Part shown: piece by piece, positions 1 through 8,482 of the stretch
Position numbering within the stretch: the first letter of the stretch is position 1
Layout: each line of letters starts with the position of its first letter
Assembly (NCBI GenBank): GCA_039812685.1
Contig: JBDIBB010000030.1
Location: forward strand, 1-36,399
Direction of reading: 5' to 3'
DNA: 36,399 nt
Source: JBDIBB01 sp039812685
GTDB lineage: Bacteria; Acidobacteriota; Vicinamibacteria; Vicinamibacterales; JAFNAJ01
Program-made: the position numbers and the translations under genes
The notes under the pieces: generated by a model
Told to the model about the DNA's origin: nothing
Database searches by the model: none
The model's input: the letters and a program-made list of their open reading frames with translations, nothing else

Positions 1-57
1 GCGCTGTGCGGTGATGACGGTCGCGATGCTTCCCATCTCGGCACGAACGACGTCCAC
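1..57 (-). CDS. Possible 5' end of a gene running off the left edge
   Basis: On the minus strand a GTG at 57-55 opens a frame that runs to the window edge, reading V-D-V-V-R-A-E-M-G-S-I-A-T-V-I-T-A-Q-R. An AAGGA ribosome-binding site lies at 68-64, six bases upstream. The frame is open further upstream to a stop at 183-181, so a longer start is possible. The peptide is too short to assign to a family. A strong intrinsic terminator ends only about 25 bases upstream, which leaves little room for a promoter and makes the call doubtful. Confidence 0.25.
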   Translation of the reverse strand, partial: MDVVRAEMGSIATVITAQR

Positions 58-82
58 ACGTCGTCCTTCGTGGCGGAAAGCA

Positions 83-117
83 AGAAAAGGGCCAATCCCG
101 AACGTTGGGATTGGCCC
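83..117 (-). terminator. Rho-independent terminator downstream of the FadL-like gene
   Basis: Bases 89-99 (GGGCCAATCCC) and 107-117 (GGGATTGGCCC) form a perfect 11-bp stem with a 7-base loop. Read on the minus strand the stem is followed by TTTTCTTGC, the U-tract expected of an intrinsic terminator. It lies about 170 bases past the FadL-like stop at 288. Terminators with a clear U-tract are otherwise absent in this GC-rich window. Confidence 0.8.
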
Positions 118-287
118 CGGAATCAACTGCGGCCGCACGATCTCGCCGACTCGGTCCGGGCCGGCTACGCGCGAAAATCGTCAGCCCGCGCACAAGACCG
201 AGCTGCCGGCCGACGACGCTCGGCGGTAGCCCGTCGGCGGCGACCGCGGTTTGACGTCGCGAGCGGGCGGCGGTTGGCCGCCCCGCC

Positions 288-1640
288 TCAGAACTTCCAG
301 ACCACGGTGGCGGCCAGCAGGTTGGCGTGGAACGCGTACACGCCGGTGTCGGGCCCGACGAGCTGCGTGCGCCCGTTCCGATCCTCCTGCTTCAGGTACA
401 TGTACGCGAGATCCATGCGCATCCCCTGCGAGACGCGCAGGCCCAGGCCACCAGACACCAGCCAGCGGCCGCCTTCCGGCAGATCGGGGGTAATCGCGCC
501 GTCGGGCGCTGCCGCGTTGTGAAGGATGAAGCCGCCACGCAGCACGAGCTGCTCGGTCGCGTCGGCCTCGACGCCGAAGCGGACGGCGCTCGTGTTCTCG
601 TAGTTCTTGTTGATCACCTCGTGGAGGCCGTTGGCGGTGTTGAACTCGAGGCTGGCGAACTGGCTCCAGTTCGTCCACCAGTAGTCGGCCAGCACCTTCA
701 CCTTCTCGGTGGGCTTGAACGCCACGCCGACGGCCAGCTGATCGGGCAACGTCAGCTCGGTCGACGCCGCCTGGCTCGCCAGCCGGGCTCCGCTCTGGAA
801 CTGCGGCGCCAGGATCGCGTCGATGGGCGTGCCGGCCGGGATGCCGGGCAAGGGCACGGGCGTCCGCAGGCCGGTGTTGATCTGCCGGGTATCGAGCGTG
901 AGGTCGTCGGCCTTGATCTTCTGCCGGGTCATGTAGCGCACGCCGAGCGACACGGGCCCGTCGGGGTTGACGATGACGCCGACGTTGGCGCCGACCGTCA
1001 GCTTGTGCCCCTTGATCTTGAAGTCGGCGAAGTCGGTGAAACGCGGCACGCCGATGGCGGCGAAGCTGACGCCGGGCGCCAGTTGCTGCGTGCTGAGATC
1101 GAGCCGCTGCTTGAGCTCCAGCCTGTTGTAGGTGATGTCGAGACCCGCGCCGATGGCCAGCATCTCGTTCGGCCGCCAGGCGAAGGTGGGCTGCACGTAG
1201 GGCGATTGAAGCGTGGTCTTGTAGGCGGTGAAGCGGCCCTCGAAGCTCTCATCCCATTCGGTGGTGAGGCCATAGGGCGCCCACAGCCCGAGTCCGACGG
1301 CGGCATGCTCGCCCACGGGCATCGACAGGTAGATGCCCGGCACGGGGTACCAGGCTTCCTTGAGATCGGCCACCAGCGCACCGGCGCTGGCCTTGTAATC
1401 GCCACGCGGTCCGATCAGCGTCCCGCCCAGCGCGATCACCCGCTGCGGCTTCACCGCCAGGGCCGCCGGGTTGTAGAAGATGCCAGACCCGTCGTCGCAC
1501 GGTGAAGCCACGCCGGCCGTGCCACGGCCCATGGCGCAGGCGCTCTGCTCGTTGACCGAGTAGCCTTGCGCAGACGCCGTGCCGGTGCCCGCGGCCAGCA
1601 CGCCGGCCAGAAGCACCCCCCCGATCGCGAATCGCTTCAT
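288..1640 (-). CDS. OmpP1/FadL-family outer-membrane channel
   Basis: This is a 450-residue protein of the FadL/TodX family, beta-barrel porins that carry long-chain fatty acids or other hydrophobic compounds across the outer membrane. Residues 1-24 form a Sec signal peptide ending in A-S-A-Q. The mature N-terminus contains the family-typical G-S-G-I-F-Y-N-P-A-A segment near residue 55, part of the hatch region. The rest alternates beta strands and the chain ends in V-V-W-K-F, with the terminal Phe used for barrel insertion. Length matches the family (about 420-460). The ATG is preceded by GGGGGA eight bases upstream. It follows a wax ester synthase on the same strand after a 254-base spacer, so it may be co-transcribed or have its own promoter. 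The exact substrate cannot be read from sequence; lipid neighbours favour fatty acids. Confidence 0.88.
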   Translation of the reverse strand: MKRFAIGGVLLAGVLAAGTGTASAQGYSVNEQSACAMGRGTAGVASPCDDGSGIFYNPAALAVKPQRVIALGGTLIGPRGDYKASAGALVADLKEAWYPVPGIYLSMPVGEHAAVGLGLWAPYGLTTEWDESFEGRFTAYKTTLQSPYVQPTFAWRPNEMLAIGAGLDITYNRLELKQRLDLSTQQLAPGVSFAAIGVPRFTDFADFKIKGHKLTVGANVGVIVNPDGPVSLGVRYMTRQKIKADDLTLDTRQINTGLRTPVPLPGIPAGTPIDAILAPQFQSGARLASQAASTELTLPDQLAVGVAFKPTEKVKVLADYWWTNWSQFASLEFNTANGLHEVINKNYENTSAVRFGVEADATEQLVLRGGFILHNAAAPDGAITPDLPEGGRWLVSGGLGLRVSQGMRMDLAYMYLKQEDRNGRTQLVGPDTGVYAFHANLLAATVVWKF

Positions 1641-1688
1641 GACTTCATCCCCCAGATCGAAATGGCGCGATCACGCCGCGCGCGGACG

Positions 1689-1707
1689 GGAGCGGAGGAT
1701 CCGCTCC
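1689..1707 (-). other. Stem-loop upstream of the FadL-like gene
   Basis: GGAGCGGA at 1689-1696 and TCCGCTCC at 1700-1707 form a perfect 8-bp stem with a 3-base loop, 49 bases upstream of the FadL-like start. It lies in the 254-base spacer 1641-1894, which otherwise holds a 6-bp inverted repeat at 1833-1852 (ATCGCC/GGCGAT) just past the wax ester synthase stop. Neither has a U-tract. A role in the leader or in weak termination is a guess. Confidence 0.35.
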
Positions 1708-1894
1708 GAGGAAACGGCTCGAACGCGAGAGCGCTTTGCAAACGGCGCGCCGTCACGCTCGAACCACGAGATCAGTCAATTCCGGCCAAATTCTCGGCAA
1801 CCGGCCCGGCGGATCCAGCACGCCGTAGGCGCATCGCCGGATTTCTGGCGATTGGACGGCGCCGGAGTGGCTGCGCGTGGCGACGCCTCATGGC

Positions 1895-3298
1895 TCAGTG
1901 GACGGCCCGCTCGAGGTCGAGGAGGCTCTGGATCTCGTCGGCGAACCCGGTCATCAACGTGTCCGGATCGGGCACCAGGCCCGCGTCGGCCTGCACGCCC
2001 AGCCAGACGCGGCCGGCGTAACTGAGGAGGCTGACGCCCAGGCCGAGCCGTCCGGCAGACGGTACCCAGAACATCGCCTGCCGCATCTCGCGGCCGATGA
2101 AGCGGATGGGCACCCGCGGACCCACCACGTTGGTGACCACGGCCGTGGCTTTCATTCCGAACAGCGTCACGGCAACGTCGAACAGTTGCCGGGGCACCAG
2201 GCCGAGGGTGCGGAGAATCTGGAAGGCCACCAGCGCCTCGGGCGATTGCTTGAGCGCCGCCATCCGGCGCCGCACCTCGAAGATGCGATCGAGCGGATCG
2301 TCGATGCCCAGCGGCAGGGCGAGGAAGACCAGCCCGAACCGGTTTCCGAGCTGGTGCGCGTCCTCGGGCGCACGCAGGTTGACGGGGACCACGCCGCGCA
2401 CATCCAGGTCGGCTGGCACCTCGCTGCCCCGTCCGAGCAGGTATCGGCGAAGGGCGCCCGCCAGCGACGCCATCAACACGTCGTTGATGGTGCTTCCCGT
2501 AGCGCGCCCTATCTGCTTGAGCGTCGCCACGGGCACGGCCGCCGACCACGCCACGCGCTTCTCGGGCACGAGCGGCCCCTTGAAGAGCGTCGGCGGATCG
2601 GGCGGCAACAGCAGCAGCCGTCCCAGCGCCCCGACGCTGGAGGTGATGGTCGCGGCCGTCTCGCTGAGGCGGGCCGGATCGGCGAGGTAGGTGTTCACCT
2701 CCCGCAGGAGGATCGCGGGCACCTGCATCGCGGCGCCGATCGCCTCGGCGGCCGCCCGCGCGACCGCTTCCCAGCCGCCCTCGCCCTCGTCGTGGTCGCC
2801 GGGCGGCGCCTCGCGCGCCCCCGGCCCGTCGTCGGCGAGCGACAACATGACGTAGATCAGCGCCAGGCCGTCGCCGATGCAGTGATGGATGCGGGTGACC
2901 AGGGCCGATCCGCCCCGGAAGTGCGGCACGAAGTGGAACTGCCAGAGCGGGCGCTTGGGGTCGAGCGGCTGGCTCATGAGTTCGCTGATGAACCGCTGCA
3001 GCGCGACCTCGTTGGCGTTCTCGGGCAGCGTCGCCCGGACGAGGTGATAATCGAGCGAGAACCGCTCGTCGTCCTCCCAGTGGGCAGCGCCGATGACGAC
3101 ATCGTCGACCACGCGCTGCCGGAACCGCCGGAACTCGAGGAGGCGGGTGACGACGACGTCGCGGATGTCCTCGAAGGCCAGCGGCGCGTCGGTGATCATG
3201 ACGCCGGTGACGACCATCAGGTTGGTGGGGTCGTCCATCCGGAGCCAGGCGCTGTCCACGTCGGCCAGCGGCGTGCGTCCTCGATCCGCAGACACCAT
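1895..3298 (-). CDS. Wax ester synthase / acyl-CoA:diacylglycerol acyltransferase (WS/DGAT)
   Basis: This 467-residue protein belongs to the bacterial WS/DGAT family, which esterifies fatty alcohols or diacylglycerol with acyl-CoA to make wax esters or triacylglycerol. The catalytic H-H-x-x-x-D-G motif is present as H-H-C-I-G-D-G around residue 138. Also visible are P-L-D-P-K-R-P-L-W just before it, N-D-V-L-M-A-S-L at mid-length, and the C-terminal DUF1298-type region. Length matches the family (about 450-500). The start is ambiguous: ATG ATG GTG follows GGGAGG directly, so I chose the second ATG; a GTG at 3319 would add seven residues without an RBS. It sits 58 bases after a phasin-like gene on the same strand. 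Acyl acceptor preference cannot be predicted. Confidence 0.9.
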   Translation of the reverse strand: MVSADRGRTPLADVDSAWLRMDDPTNLMVVTGVMITDAPLAFEDIRDVVVTRLLEFRRFRQRVVDDVVIGAAHWEDDERFSLDYHLVRATLPENANEVALQRFISELMSQPLDPKRPLWQFHFVPHFRGGSALVTRIHHCIGDGLALIYVMLSLADDGPGAREAPPGDHDEGEGGWEAVARAAAEAIGAAMQVPAILLREVNTYLADPARLSETAATITSSVGALGRLLLLPPDPPTLFKGPLVPEKRVAWSAAVPVATLKQIGRATGSTINDVLMASLAGALRRYLLGRGSEVPADLDVRGVVPVNLRAPEDAHQLGNRFGLVFLALPLGIDDPLDRIFEVRRRMAALKQSPEALVAFQILRTLGLVPRQLFDVAVTLFGMKATAVVTNVVGPRVPIRFIGREMRQAMFWVPSAGRLGLGVSLLSYAGRVWLGVQADAGLVPDPDTLMTGFADEIQSLLDLERAVH

Positions 3299-3356
3299 CA
3301 TCCTCCCGGCAGCCGGCACGCTGTGGCCGACCGCCCACCGCCGGCGCCTCCCGCGC

Positions 3357-3701
3357 CTACCCCTTGCGCGGCGGCCGCGCCATCTTGTCGATCGCGCTCT
3401 TCATCTCCTCGAGCAGCCGTTCCATGCTGGCCACGGCCCGCTGCGTGCGCCCCACCTTGTTCGACAGTTCCTCGATCTCGTCGAGAATCCGCTGCACGTC
3501 GTTCTTCGACACCACGTTGACGAAGTCCATGGTGCCGGCCACGGTGCGATCGACCTGGCCCTTGGCCTCGACCGTGCGCTGCAGGGCCCGCATGAAGAGC
3601 GGGTTCTCGAGCAGTTGCTCCGACAGACGGTTGAAGGCCGTCTCGCCCGACTCCTTGAGCTGGTTGACGAAGGCTGCGATGGGATCAGGATTGGTGGACA
3701 T
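3357..3701 (-). CDS. Small helical phasin-like protein
   Basis: This is a 114-residue, almost entirely alpha-helical protein with no signal peptide, no Cys and a charged C-terminal coiled-coil stretch (roughly residues 68-108) ending in a basic tail P-P-R-K-G. The amphipathic pattern and the segment around D-F-V-N-V-V-S-K-N-D-V-Q resemble phasin or PhaE-like proteins that coat polymer or lipid granules. I do not recognise a named family with certainty. It has a GAGGA ribosome-binding site and lies 25 bases after the SCP2-like gene and 58 before the wax ester synthase, so it is probably in one operon with them. The granule-associated role is inferred from helical character and context only. 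Confidence 0.7.
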   Translation of the reverse strand: MSTNPDPIAAFVNQLKESGETAFNRLSEQLLENPLFMRALQRTVEAKGQVDRTVAGTMDFVNVVSKNDVQRILDEIEELSNKVGRTQRAVASMERLLEEMKSAIDKMARPPRKG

Positions 3702-3726
3702 GATAGCGTCCTCACGCGCGCCGGCC

Positions 3727-4158
3727 TCAGGCCAGCAGGTGATCCAGGCGCTGGTCCTCGAGCCACGCGCGATACACCGGGTAGATGGGCCTGGTCACCG
3801 GCGCCAGCTCGAGGATCTTCGACATCGGACCCTTGATCTTGACCCGGCCGAGCATCACCGCCGTCGCGATACTCTCCTTGCCCTGGAAGTACCGGTTGGC
3901 CACGTCGGCGCTCATCGTCAGGGTGATCAACGGCTCCCAGTCGGGAGTGCCCCACTGCCAGCGCAGTGGCTTCCCGCCCGCGATGTCCGCGGGCTCCCCG
4001 TAGGTGACGTGGAACTCGAGGCCGAAGTCGGAGATCACGAACCGGTGGGGCGCCCGCGCGTCGGCGAGGGTCCGACCAACCGTGGGGTGTTCGTTCATGA
4101 GCACGAAGATCTGCTCGAAGACCCGTTTGAATTCCTGCTCGTCCCTGAACTGGCTCAT
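3727..4158 (-). CDS. SCP2-type sterol/lipid-binding protein
   Basis: This 143-residue cytosolic protein resembles the SCP-2 sterol-transfer fold: an N-terminal helix, then beta strands around residues 38-75, the segment P-L-I-T-L-T-M-S-A-D-V-A-N near 77-89, and G-R-V-K-I-K-G-P-M-S-K-I-L near 104-116, where SCP2 proteins typically read 'G.i.i.Gd......l..l'. Such proteins bind acyl-CoA, fatty acids or sterols in a hydrophobic tunnel. It is the first gene of a minus-strand run leading into the phasin-like protein and WS/DGAT, so a role in presenting acyl substrates for storage-lipid synthesis is plausible but inferred. A G-rich RBS (GGGGGG) precedes the ATG. Confidence 0.75.
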   Translation of the reverse strand: MSQFRDEQEFKRVFEQIFVLMNEHPTVGRTLADARAPHRFVISDFGLEFHVTYGEPADIAGGKPLRWQWGTPDWEPLITLTMSADVANRYFQGKESIATAVMLGRVKIKGPMSKILELAPVTRPIYPVYRAWLEDQRLDHLLA

Positions 4159-4244
4159 GTCGCCCCCCGCGCACGGCGATCGCCGCCGGTTGTTGCATAA
4201 TACGCCCGCCCGCTCGCTCGGCTGCCCCCCAGCCAGGAGGAACG

Positions 4245-4793
4245 ATGCGCAAGACGTGTGCTCTGCTTCTTGCCGGCACGCTGCTGACCGGCGCCACGCT
4301 GTCGGCCGCCACCCTCGCCGGCGTCACGCTGCCCGATTCGGTGCAGGCCGGCGGGAAGACGCTCGTGCTCAACGGGCTCGGGCTCCGCAGCCGGATGATG
4401 TTCAAGGTCTACGTCGCCGGCCTCTACGTCGAGCAGAAGAGCCAGGACGGCGCCGCGATCTACAACGCCGACGCGCCCAAGCGCATCGTCCTGCACTTCG
4501 TGCGCGACGTCTCCAACACCCAGATCAAGGACGCCATCGTCGACGGCTTCGACCCCGCGGCCAAGCAGTCGTTGAAGGCCGAGATCGAGCAGTTCACGTC
4601 GGCCTTCGAGTCCTTCGCCTCGGGCGACGCGATGACCATCACCTACGTGCCCGGCACCGGCACGCAGTTGAACGTCAAGGGCCAGGACAAGCTCACGGTC
4701 CCCGGCTTCCCCTTCGCCCGGGCGCTGTTCGCCATCTGGCTGGGCGACAACCCGCCGAGCGCGAGCCTCAAGAACGGTCTGCTCGGCAAGTAG
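4245..4793 (+). CDS. Secreted chalcone-isomerase-like protein
   Basis: This 182-residue protein has a signal peptide (residues 1-22) followed by a domain like bacterial chalcone-isomerase-like proteins (Chalcone_3 type). Recognisable family features are the G-L-G-L-R segment, M-M-F-K-V-Y-V-A-G-L-Y-V near residues 51-62, the R-I-V-L-H-F-V-R-D-V strand, and the C-terminal G-F-P-F-A-R-A-L-F-A-I-W-L-G-D-N-P motif. Bacterial members are periplasmic and the fold relates to fatty-acid-binding chalcone-isomerase homologues; isomerase activity is not expected. An AGGAGG site five bases before the ATG makes the start secure. It is divergent from the SCP2-like gene and convergent with the acyl-CoA ligase. 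A CATAAT at 4196-4201 could be a -10 element. Confidence 0.85.
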   Translation: MRKTCALLLAGTLLTGATLSAATLAGVTLPDSVQAGGKTLVLNGLGLRSRMMFKVYVAGLYVEQKSQDGAAIYNADAPKRIVLHFVRDVSNTQIKDAIVDGFDPAAKQSLKAEIEQFTSAFESFASGDAMTITYVPGTGTQLNVKGQDKLTVPGFPFARALFAIWLGDNPPSASLKNGLLGK

Positions 4794-4811
4794 CGGCGGG
4801 ACCGAGCGGGA

Positions 4812-4833
4812 CCCCGGCGCCCTCGCGCCGGGG
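4812..4833. terminator. Hairpin between convergent genes
   Basis: CCCCGGCGC (4812-4820) and GCGCCGGGG (4825-4833) form a perfect 9-bp stem with a 4-base loop in the 57-base gap between the convergent chalcone-isomerase-like and acyl-CoA ligase genes. There is no U-tract, but position and symmetry suit a bidirectional terminator. Confidence 0.55.
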
Positions 4834-4850
4834 CCTCGCCCACCGCCCGC

Positions 4851-6683
4851 CTACGCCTTCGCCGCCCCCTCGGCGTAGAGGCGCTCGATCCGGTCACGAT
4901 GCGCCCGCTCGATCTCCTTCCGCTTCATCTTCAGGCTCGCCGTGAGCAGGCCGTTCTCCACGGTGAAGTCGACCGGAATCAGGGCGAACTTCTTCACCGT
5001 CTCGTAGCTGGCCAGCTTCGAGTTCAACTCGTCGACGTAGCCCTGCACGACCTGCACCACCACCGGGTCGGCCAGCAGGTCGGCCCACGGCCGCTGGTCG
5101 CCCAGGCTGCGTTCGGCGGCCAGTTTCCGCACCGACTCCTCGTCGAGCGTGATGAGCGCGCTGCAGAAATTGCGGTTGTTGCCGTGGATCAGCACCTGGC
5201 TGATCAGCGGGCAGATCGCCTTCAGCCTGCCCTCGAGGTACTGCGGCGCCACGTACTTGCCACCTGAGGTCTTGATCAGGTCCTTCTTGCGATCGGTGAT
5301 GAACAGGAACCCGTCGGCATCCACCTCGCCGATGTCGCCCGTGCGCATCCAGCCGTCGGGCGAGAGCGCCTCGCTGGTCGCCTCCGGCAGGTTGTGGTAG
5401 CCGCGCATCACGCCACGGCCCTTGATGAGGATTTCGCCGTCCTCGGCCGCGATCTTCACCTGCGTGCCCGGCAGCGGTGGCCCCACGGTGCCGAACTTCA
5501 CCACGCCTTCGATCAGCGGCGCGTTCACGAAGCTCGCGGCGCTGGTCTCGGTGAGGCCGTAGCCCTCGGCGATGAGGATGGTGACGGCGTGGAAGAACTC
5601 GGCGATCTCGCGCGAGAGCGGGGCGCCGCCCGAGATGAAGAACCGCAGGCGGCCGCCGAACCGCGCGCGCAGCTTCGAGAACACGAGCGCGTCGGCCACC
5701 TTGTGCTTCAACGCCAGCGTGCCGCCCACCTCATGGCCCTGCTGCCGGAGGCGTGATGCCTCGGTGCCCACCGCCAGCGCCCACCTGAAGATGGCCGCCT
5801 TCAGCCCGCCGGGCTCCTGCGCGCCGACGACCACCTTGTTGTGCACCTTCTCGAACACGCGCGGCACGGCCGCGACGAAGGTGGGCTTCACCTCGCCGAG
5901 GTTCTCGACGATGCGCTCCACGCGGCCGTCGACCGCCGTGACGAACCCGATCCGGACCAGCGCGGCCTCCAGCACCTTGCCGAAGCTGTGCGACAGCGGC
6001 AGCCAGAGGTACTGCAGATCGTCTTCCTTGAGCAGGTTCAGCGCGTCGATCCCCTCGGCCTCGTACAGCCAGCAGTCGTGGACCAGTTCCACGCCTTTCG
6101 GGCGACCCGTGGTGCCCGAGGTGTAGAGCAGGGACGCGAGCATCTGCGGCGTGATGCGCGCGATGACCTCCTCGTATTCATCCGGCGCCTTCTCGTGATG
6201 CGCCCGCCCGAGATCCATCAGTTCCGCCAGGCTCATCGCCCAGCCGTCGCCGGGGGCCGCGCCGTCGATGATGCAGACGCGCTTGACGTGCCCCAGGTCC
6301 GAGCGGCGTTCCAGCAGCTTCTGGTACTGCTGGACGTTCTCGACCATCGCGACCTGGCAGTTCGCATCGGTGAGGATGAAGGCGCTCTCCTCGGCGGTGT
6401 TCGAGGGGTAGATGGTGGTGCAGACACCGCCGGCGCACATGATGCCGAAGTCGGCGAGGATCCACTGGACGGAGGTCGAGCACAGCAGGCCGCAGCGCTG
6501 CTCGTCCTGCAGGCCGAGCGCCCGCAGGCCACAGGCGATCGCCCGCACGCGCTCGCCCACCTCGCGCCAGGTGAGGCTGGCCCACCCCGGGTCGGTCGGG
6601 TAGAGGAACGCCTGGCGATCCGGCGTGGTCTTGACTCGTTTGAGTACCAGGTCCGCGAAAGAGCGTGCGTCGGTGATGGACAT
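4851..6683 (-). CDS. Long-chain acyl-CoA synthetase (AMP-forming)
   Basis: This is a 610-residue member of the adenylate-forming superfamily, long-chain fatty-acid CoA ligase type: fatty acid + ATP + CoA gives acyl-CoA + AMP + PPi. The P-loop-like motif Y-T-S-G-T-T-G-R-P-K-G lies near residues 187-197, the adenine-binding G-Y-G-L-T-E-T-S-A-A motif in the middle, and the hinge M-R-T-G-D-I-G with D-R-K-K-D-L-I-K-T-S-G-G-K-Y near residue 470. Length matches the bacterial/eukaryotic long-chain class (about 600). There is no signal peptide. AAGGGGGG precedes the ATG, and a TAGGAT hexamer at 6712-6707 is a candidate -10, so it probably has its own promoter despite lying 38 bases after the deacetylase gene. 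It would supply acyl-CoA to the nearby WS/DGAT. Confidence 0.92.
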   Translation of the reverse strand: MSITDARSFADLVLKRVKTTPDRQAFLYPTDPGWASLTWREVGERVRAIACGLRALGLQDEQRCGLLCSTSVQWILADFGIMCAGGVCTTIYPSNTAEESAFILTDANCQVAMVENVQQYQKLLERRSDLGHVKRVCIIDGAAPGDGWAMSLAELMDLGRAHHEKAPDEYEEVIARITPQMLASLLYTSGTTGRPKGVELVHDCWLYEAEGIDALNLLKEDDLQYLWLPLSHSFGKVLEAALVRIGFVTAVDGRVERIVENLGEVKPTFVAAVPRVFEKVHNKVVVGAQEPGGLKAAIFRWALAVGTEASRLRQQGHEVGGTLALKHKVADALVFSKLRARFGGRLRFFISGGAPLSREIAEFFHAVTILIAEGYGLTETSAASFVNAPLIEGVVKFGTVGPPLPGTQVKIAAEDGEILIKGRGVMRGYHNLPEATSEALSPDGWMRTGDIGEVDADGFLFITDRKKDLIKTSGGKYVAPQYLEGRLKAICPLISQVLIHGNNRNFCSALITLDEESVRKLAAERSLGDQRPWADLLADPVVVQVVQGYVDELNSKLASYETVKKFALIPVDFTVENGLLTASLKMKRKEIERAHRDRIERLYAEGAAKA

Positions 6684-6706
6684 CTCGACCCCCCTTGCGT
6701 GCCGCT

Positions 6707-6712
6707 ATCCTA
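6707..6712 (-). promoter_or_regulatory. Candidate -10 element (TAGGAT) for the acyl-CoA ligase
   Basis: TAGGAT on the minus strand lies 23 bases upstream of the acyl-CoA ligase ATG, in the 38-base gap after the deacetylase stop. No good -35 is visible. Confidence 0.35.
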
Positions 6713-6721
6713 ACGGATCCT

Positions 6722-8482
6722 TCAGGCGGGTGAACTGCCGGAATCTGCCGGATCCACGGTGTACGTGGTCCGGTCGCGGATCTCGACGACGCGCGCGGCG
6801 GCCTCGCCGTCGTGTCGCACCCACGACGCCATCAGCTCCGGCTCCCAGGCCACCACCACCCCGTCGCACCGTACCCGCCCGGCCGCGAACGCCCGTGACG
6901 CGGCGTCGAGGCCCCCCGGCGCGAGATCGCGCACCATCGCCTCGAACCGTCCCTGACGCTCCGGATCGATGAAGCGGAAGCGCCCGCGGGCGACGTAGGC
7001 GGTGTGGTACCAGGCCGGCGTGAAGGCGACGCCTTCGGCGCCGATCCGCCGCGCCGCCAGCAGCATGAGCTCCATCATCTCCCGCGCCAGCCCCAGCCCC
7101 GGAACGTCCTGGCCCGGGAACTGCGGACGCCGGTCGCTGAATCGCGCGCGCGGATCGCGCAGGGCCAGCCAGTGGATGTACAGCCCGGTGCGTCCGTCGA
7201 GTTCCTGCCGTTCGAGCACGCACTCGATCAGTGTGTGACTCCGCCCGTCGGCGTCGCCCAGGACCGTCACCCGTTCGCCACCCGAGGAGGCCGTGCCGAA
7301 CTCCACCCGCAGGTTGCCGTAGCCGCGACGCTCGAGGAACGTCAGCACGCCAAACCGGAAGAAGACGTACTCCAGGCCATCCAGCGTGTAGGTGCCCAGC
7401 AGCACCCGGCGCTCGGCCGGCGCCTTCAGTCCCAGTTCGACCTCGACGTCGGCAAACGACAGGTCCGGATCCACGCTCCCGGACCGGAGGTCGATGTAGC
7501 GGGCGAGACGGGCGAACCTGGCGGCCATGGGATCGCGCCCCTCGGAGATCGCCGCCAGCGTGCGGTGGCTGAGCGCCAGCGCCGTGCCGGCGAGCACGCG
7601 CCAGGCGCGGCTGTGATACCCGCCCCCGGGCAGCCACACGCTGGCCCGCCCCCGCAGGGCCTCGGCGACACGCAGGTCGCGCTTCCGGGCACCCTCGAGC
7701 GTGAGGCCGAGGTGTCCGAGGTGATCGTCGGCGAGCACGTCGCCTCCGGCGATGACCAGCGCGAGTTCGGGCGGTGGCATGCGCTGCAGCAGGCGCTCCA
7801 GCGCATCCAGATACTCCTCGTCGCCACAACGCGGGGGCAGCACCGTCTCGTCGGCGCCGGCAATCAGGCCGGACGAGCTGCCCGACAGCGATCCGATCCA
7901 CACCCGGGGATCGCCGCGCAGGCACGCGGCCGTGCCATCCGGCGGGTGCGCGTCGAGGTCGAGCACGGCCACCCGCCCGGTGAACCCCTCGTGGCGCAGG
8001 GTGGCCACCGCGACGGCCATGTCGTTGACCGCGCACAATCCGGCCCCCCAGTTCGGGCCGGCGTGGTGGAACCCGCCCATCAGGTTGACGGCCGGTCCGC
8101 CGCGCTCGAGTGCGGCCCGGGATGCGGCGAGCGTTCCCCCGCAGCCAAGCCGGACGCAGTTCAGCAACTCGTCGACCGGGACGTCCCACGGATCGACGCC
8201 GAACACGCGGGCCAGGGCAGCCGGCGAGGACAGCGACTCCAGGTATTCGGGCGCGTGCACGCGCGCCAGGTCCTCGTATCGCACGCGGGTGGGGGTCCGC
8301 AGGTTCTCGCGGGCCAGCCAGCCGCGGTCGAGCAGGTACCAGGCCACCAAGTCGGCGCGACGCGGATCGAGCCCCGTCCGCTTGCCGAATGCGGAGAGCG
8401 GCAGTCGGTAGTCGGGGTCGTACCACACCGGCAACTGACGGTCCCAGGCCAGCCATCGGCGAAGCTGGACGAGCGACTTCAT
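6722..8482 (-). CDS. Histone-deacetylase-family zinc hydrolase fused to a GNAT-like C-terminal domain
   Basis: This is a 586-residue protein. Residues 1-300 form a deacetylase domain of the HDAC/acetoin-utilisation superfamily, which removes acyl groups from amines using zinc. Visible active-site parts are the two His of G-F-H-H-A-G (139-140), zinc ligands in D-L-D-A-H (Asp177, His179) and D-D-H-L-G (Asp253), and the transition-state Tyr of G-G-G-Y (289). The next about 280 residues are not HDAC. Residues roughly 430-530 look like a GNAT acetyltransferase: a strand, then P-G-L-G-L-A-R-E at 461-468 like an acetyl-CoA loop, then A-W-Y-H-T-A-Y-V-A-R-G-R-F. The GNAT reading is inferred. The ATG at 8482 overlaps the stop of the ArsA-type gene upstream as ATGA, which fixes the start; a start at 8521 is less likely. 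The substrate is unknown. Confidence 0.85.
   Translation of the reverse strand: MKSLVQLRRWLAWDRQLPVWYDPDYRLPLSAFGKRTGLDPRRADLVAWYLLDRGWLARENLRTPTRVRYEDLARVHAPEYLESLSSPAALARVFGVDPWDVPVDELLNCVRLGCGGTLAASRAALERGGPAVNLMGGFHHAGPNWGAGLCAVNDMAVAVATLRHEGFTGRVAVLDLDAHPPDGTAACLRGDPRVWIGSLSGSSSGLIAGADETVLPPRCGDEEYLDALERLLQRMPPPELALVIAGGDVLADDHLGHLGLTLEGARKRDLRVAEALRGRASVWLPGGGYHSRAWRVLAGTALALSHRTLAAISEGRDPMAARFARLARYIDLRSGSVDPDLSFADVEVELGLKAPAERRVLLGTYTLDGLEYVFFRFGVLTFLERRGYGNLRVEFGTASSGGERVTVLGDADGRSHTLIECVLERQELDGRTGLYIHWLALRDPRARFSDRRPQFPGQDVPGLGLAREMMELMLLAARRIGAEGVAFTPAWYHTAYVARGRFRFIDPERQGRFEAMVRDLAPGGLDAASRAFAAGRVRCDGVVVAWEPELMASWVRHDGEAAARVVEIRDRTTYTVDPADSGSSPA

Noticed and set aside
1877..3520. 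547-codon plus-strand open frame opposite the wax ester synthase
   Set aside because: It is antisense to a gene with a conserved H-H-x-x-x-D-G motif; it is His/Arg/Gly-rich without domain features.
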